DNA of 48,878 nt. Source: Candidatus Woesearchaeota archaeon. Its GTDB lineage: Archaea; Nanobdellota; Nanobdellia; SCGC-AAA011-G17; JACPIM01. The stretch lies in NCBI GenBank assembly GCA_018302125.1, contig JAGWAC010000002.1, forward strand, positions 1 to 48,878, written 5' to 3'. Position numbers and translations under genes: made by a program. Below are positions 48,819 to 48,878 of this stretch, in pieces. The notes beneath the pieces are model-generated. The model saw only the letters and a program-made list of their open reading frames with translations, was not told where the DNA came from and made no database searches. Position 1 is the stretch's first letter. Every line of letters starts with the position of its first letter.

Positions 48819-48878
48819 CGCAATAGTATCTCTCTTACTTTCATTATCACTGCTGATTCATATTTTCTACTTTCTACT

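Noticed and set aside
1-48878. CRISPR array
   Set aside because: No regularly spaced direct repeats with unique spacers were seen; the dispersed element copies are kilobases apart.

Overview
AT-rich archaeal chromosome segment, most likely from a DPANN lineage of the Pacearchaeota/Woesearchaeota type (lineage is inference from gene content). It contains: a SUF Fe-S operon with two cysteine desulfurases; four tRNA genes, three of them interrupted; an HEPN/MNT pair; a type IV pilus/Tad-like locus whose secretion ATPase carries three inteins; a CcdA/VKOR/DoxX redox cluster; archease plus an intein-containing RtcB ligase; two VapBC pairs; an Era-like GTPase/DUF2073/Zn-ribbon trio; an XPD/Rad3-like helicase; surface proteins; SMC; RNase HII; and the edge of a diversity-generating retroelement (DGR). 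Most notable observations: (1) the RNase HII gene looks broken, but removing a 25-nt bulge-helix-bulge (BHB) intron restores GIDESGRGP exactly, so it is a candidate archaeal mRNA intron; (2) a tRNA-Trp gene with three insertions, one with a perfect BHB in the T arm; (3) a dispersed hairpin element (TAAACTTTT-nn-GAAAAGTTTAATCAAAA) found at gene 3' ends and inside two tRNA introns; (4) an Asn-codon-rich DGR template repeat next to a damaged reverse transcriptase. All calls come from reading the sequence and ORF translations; no database search was run.
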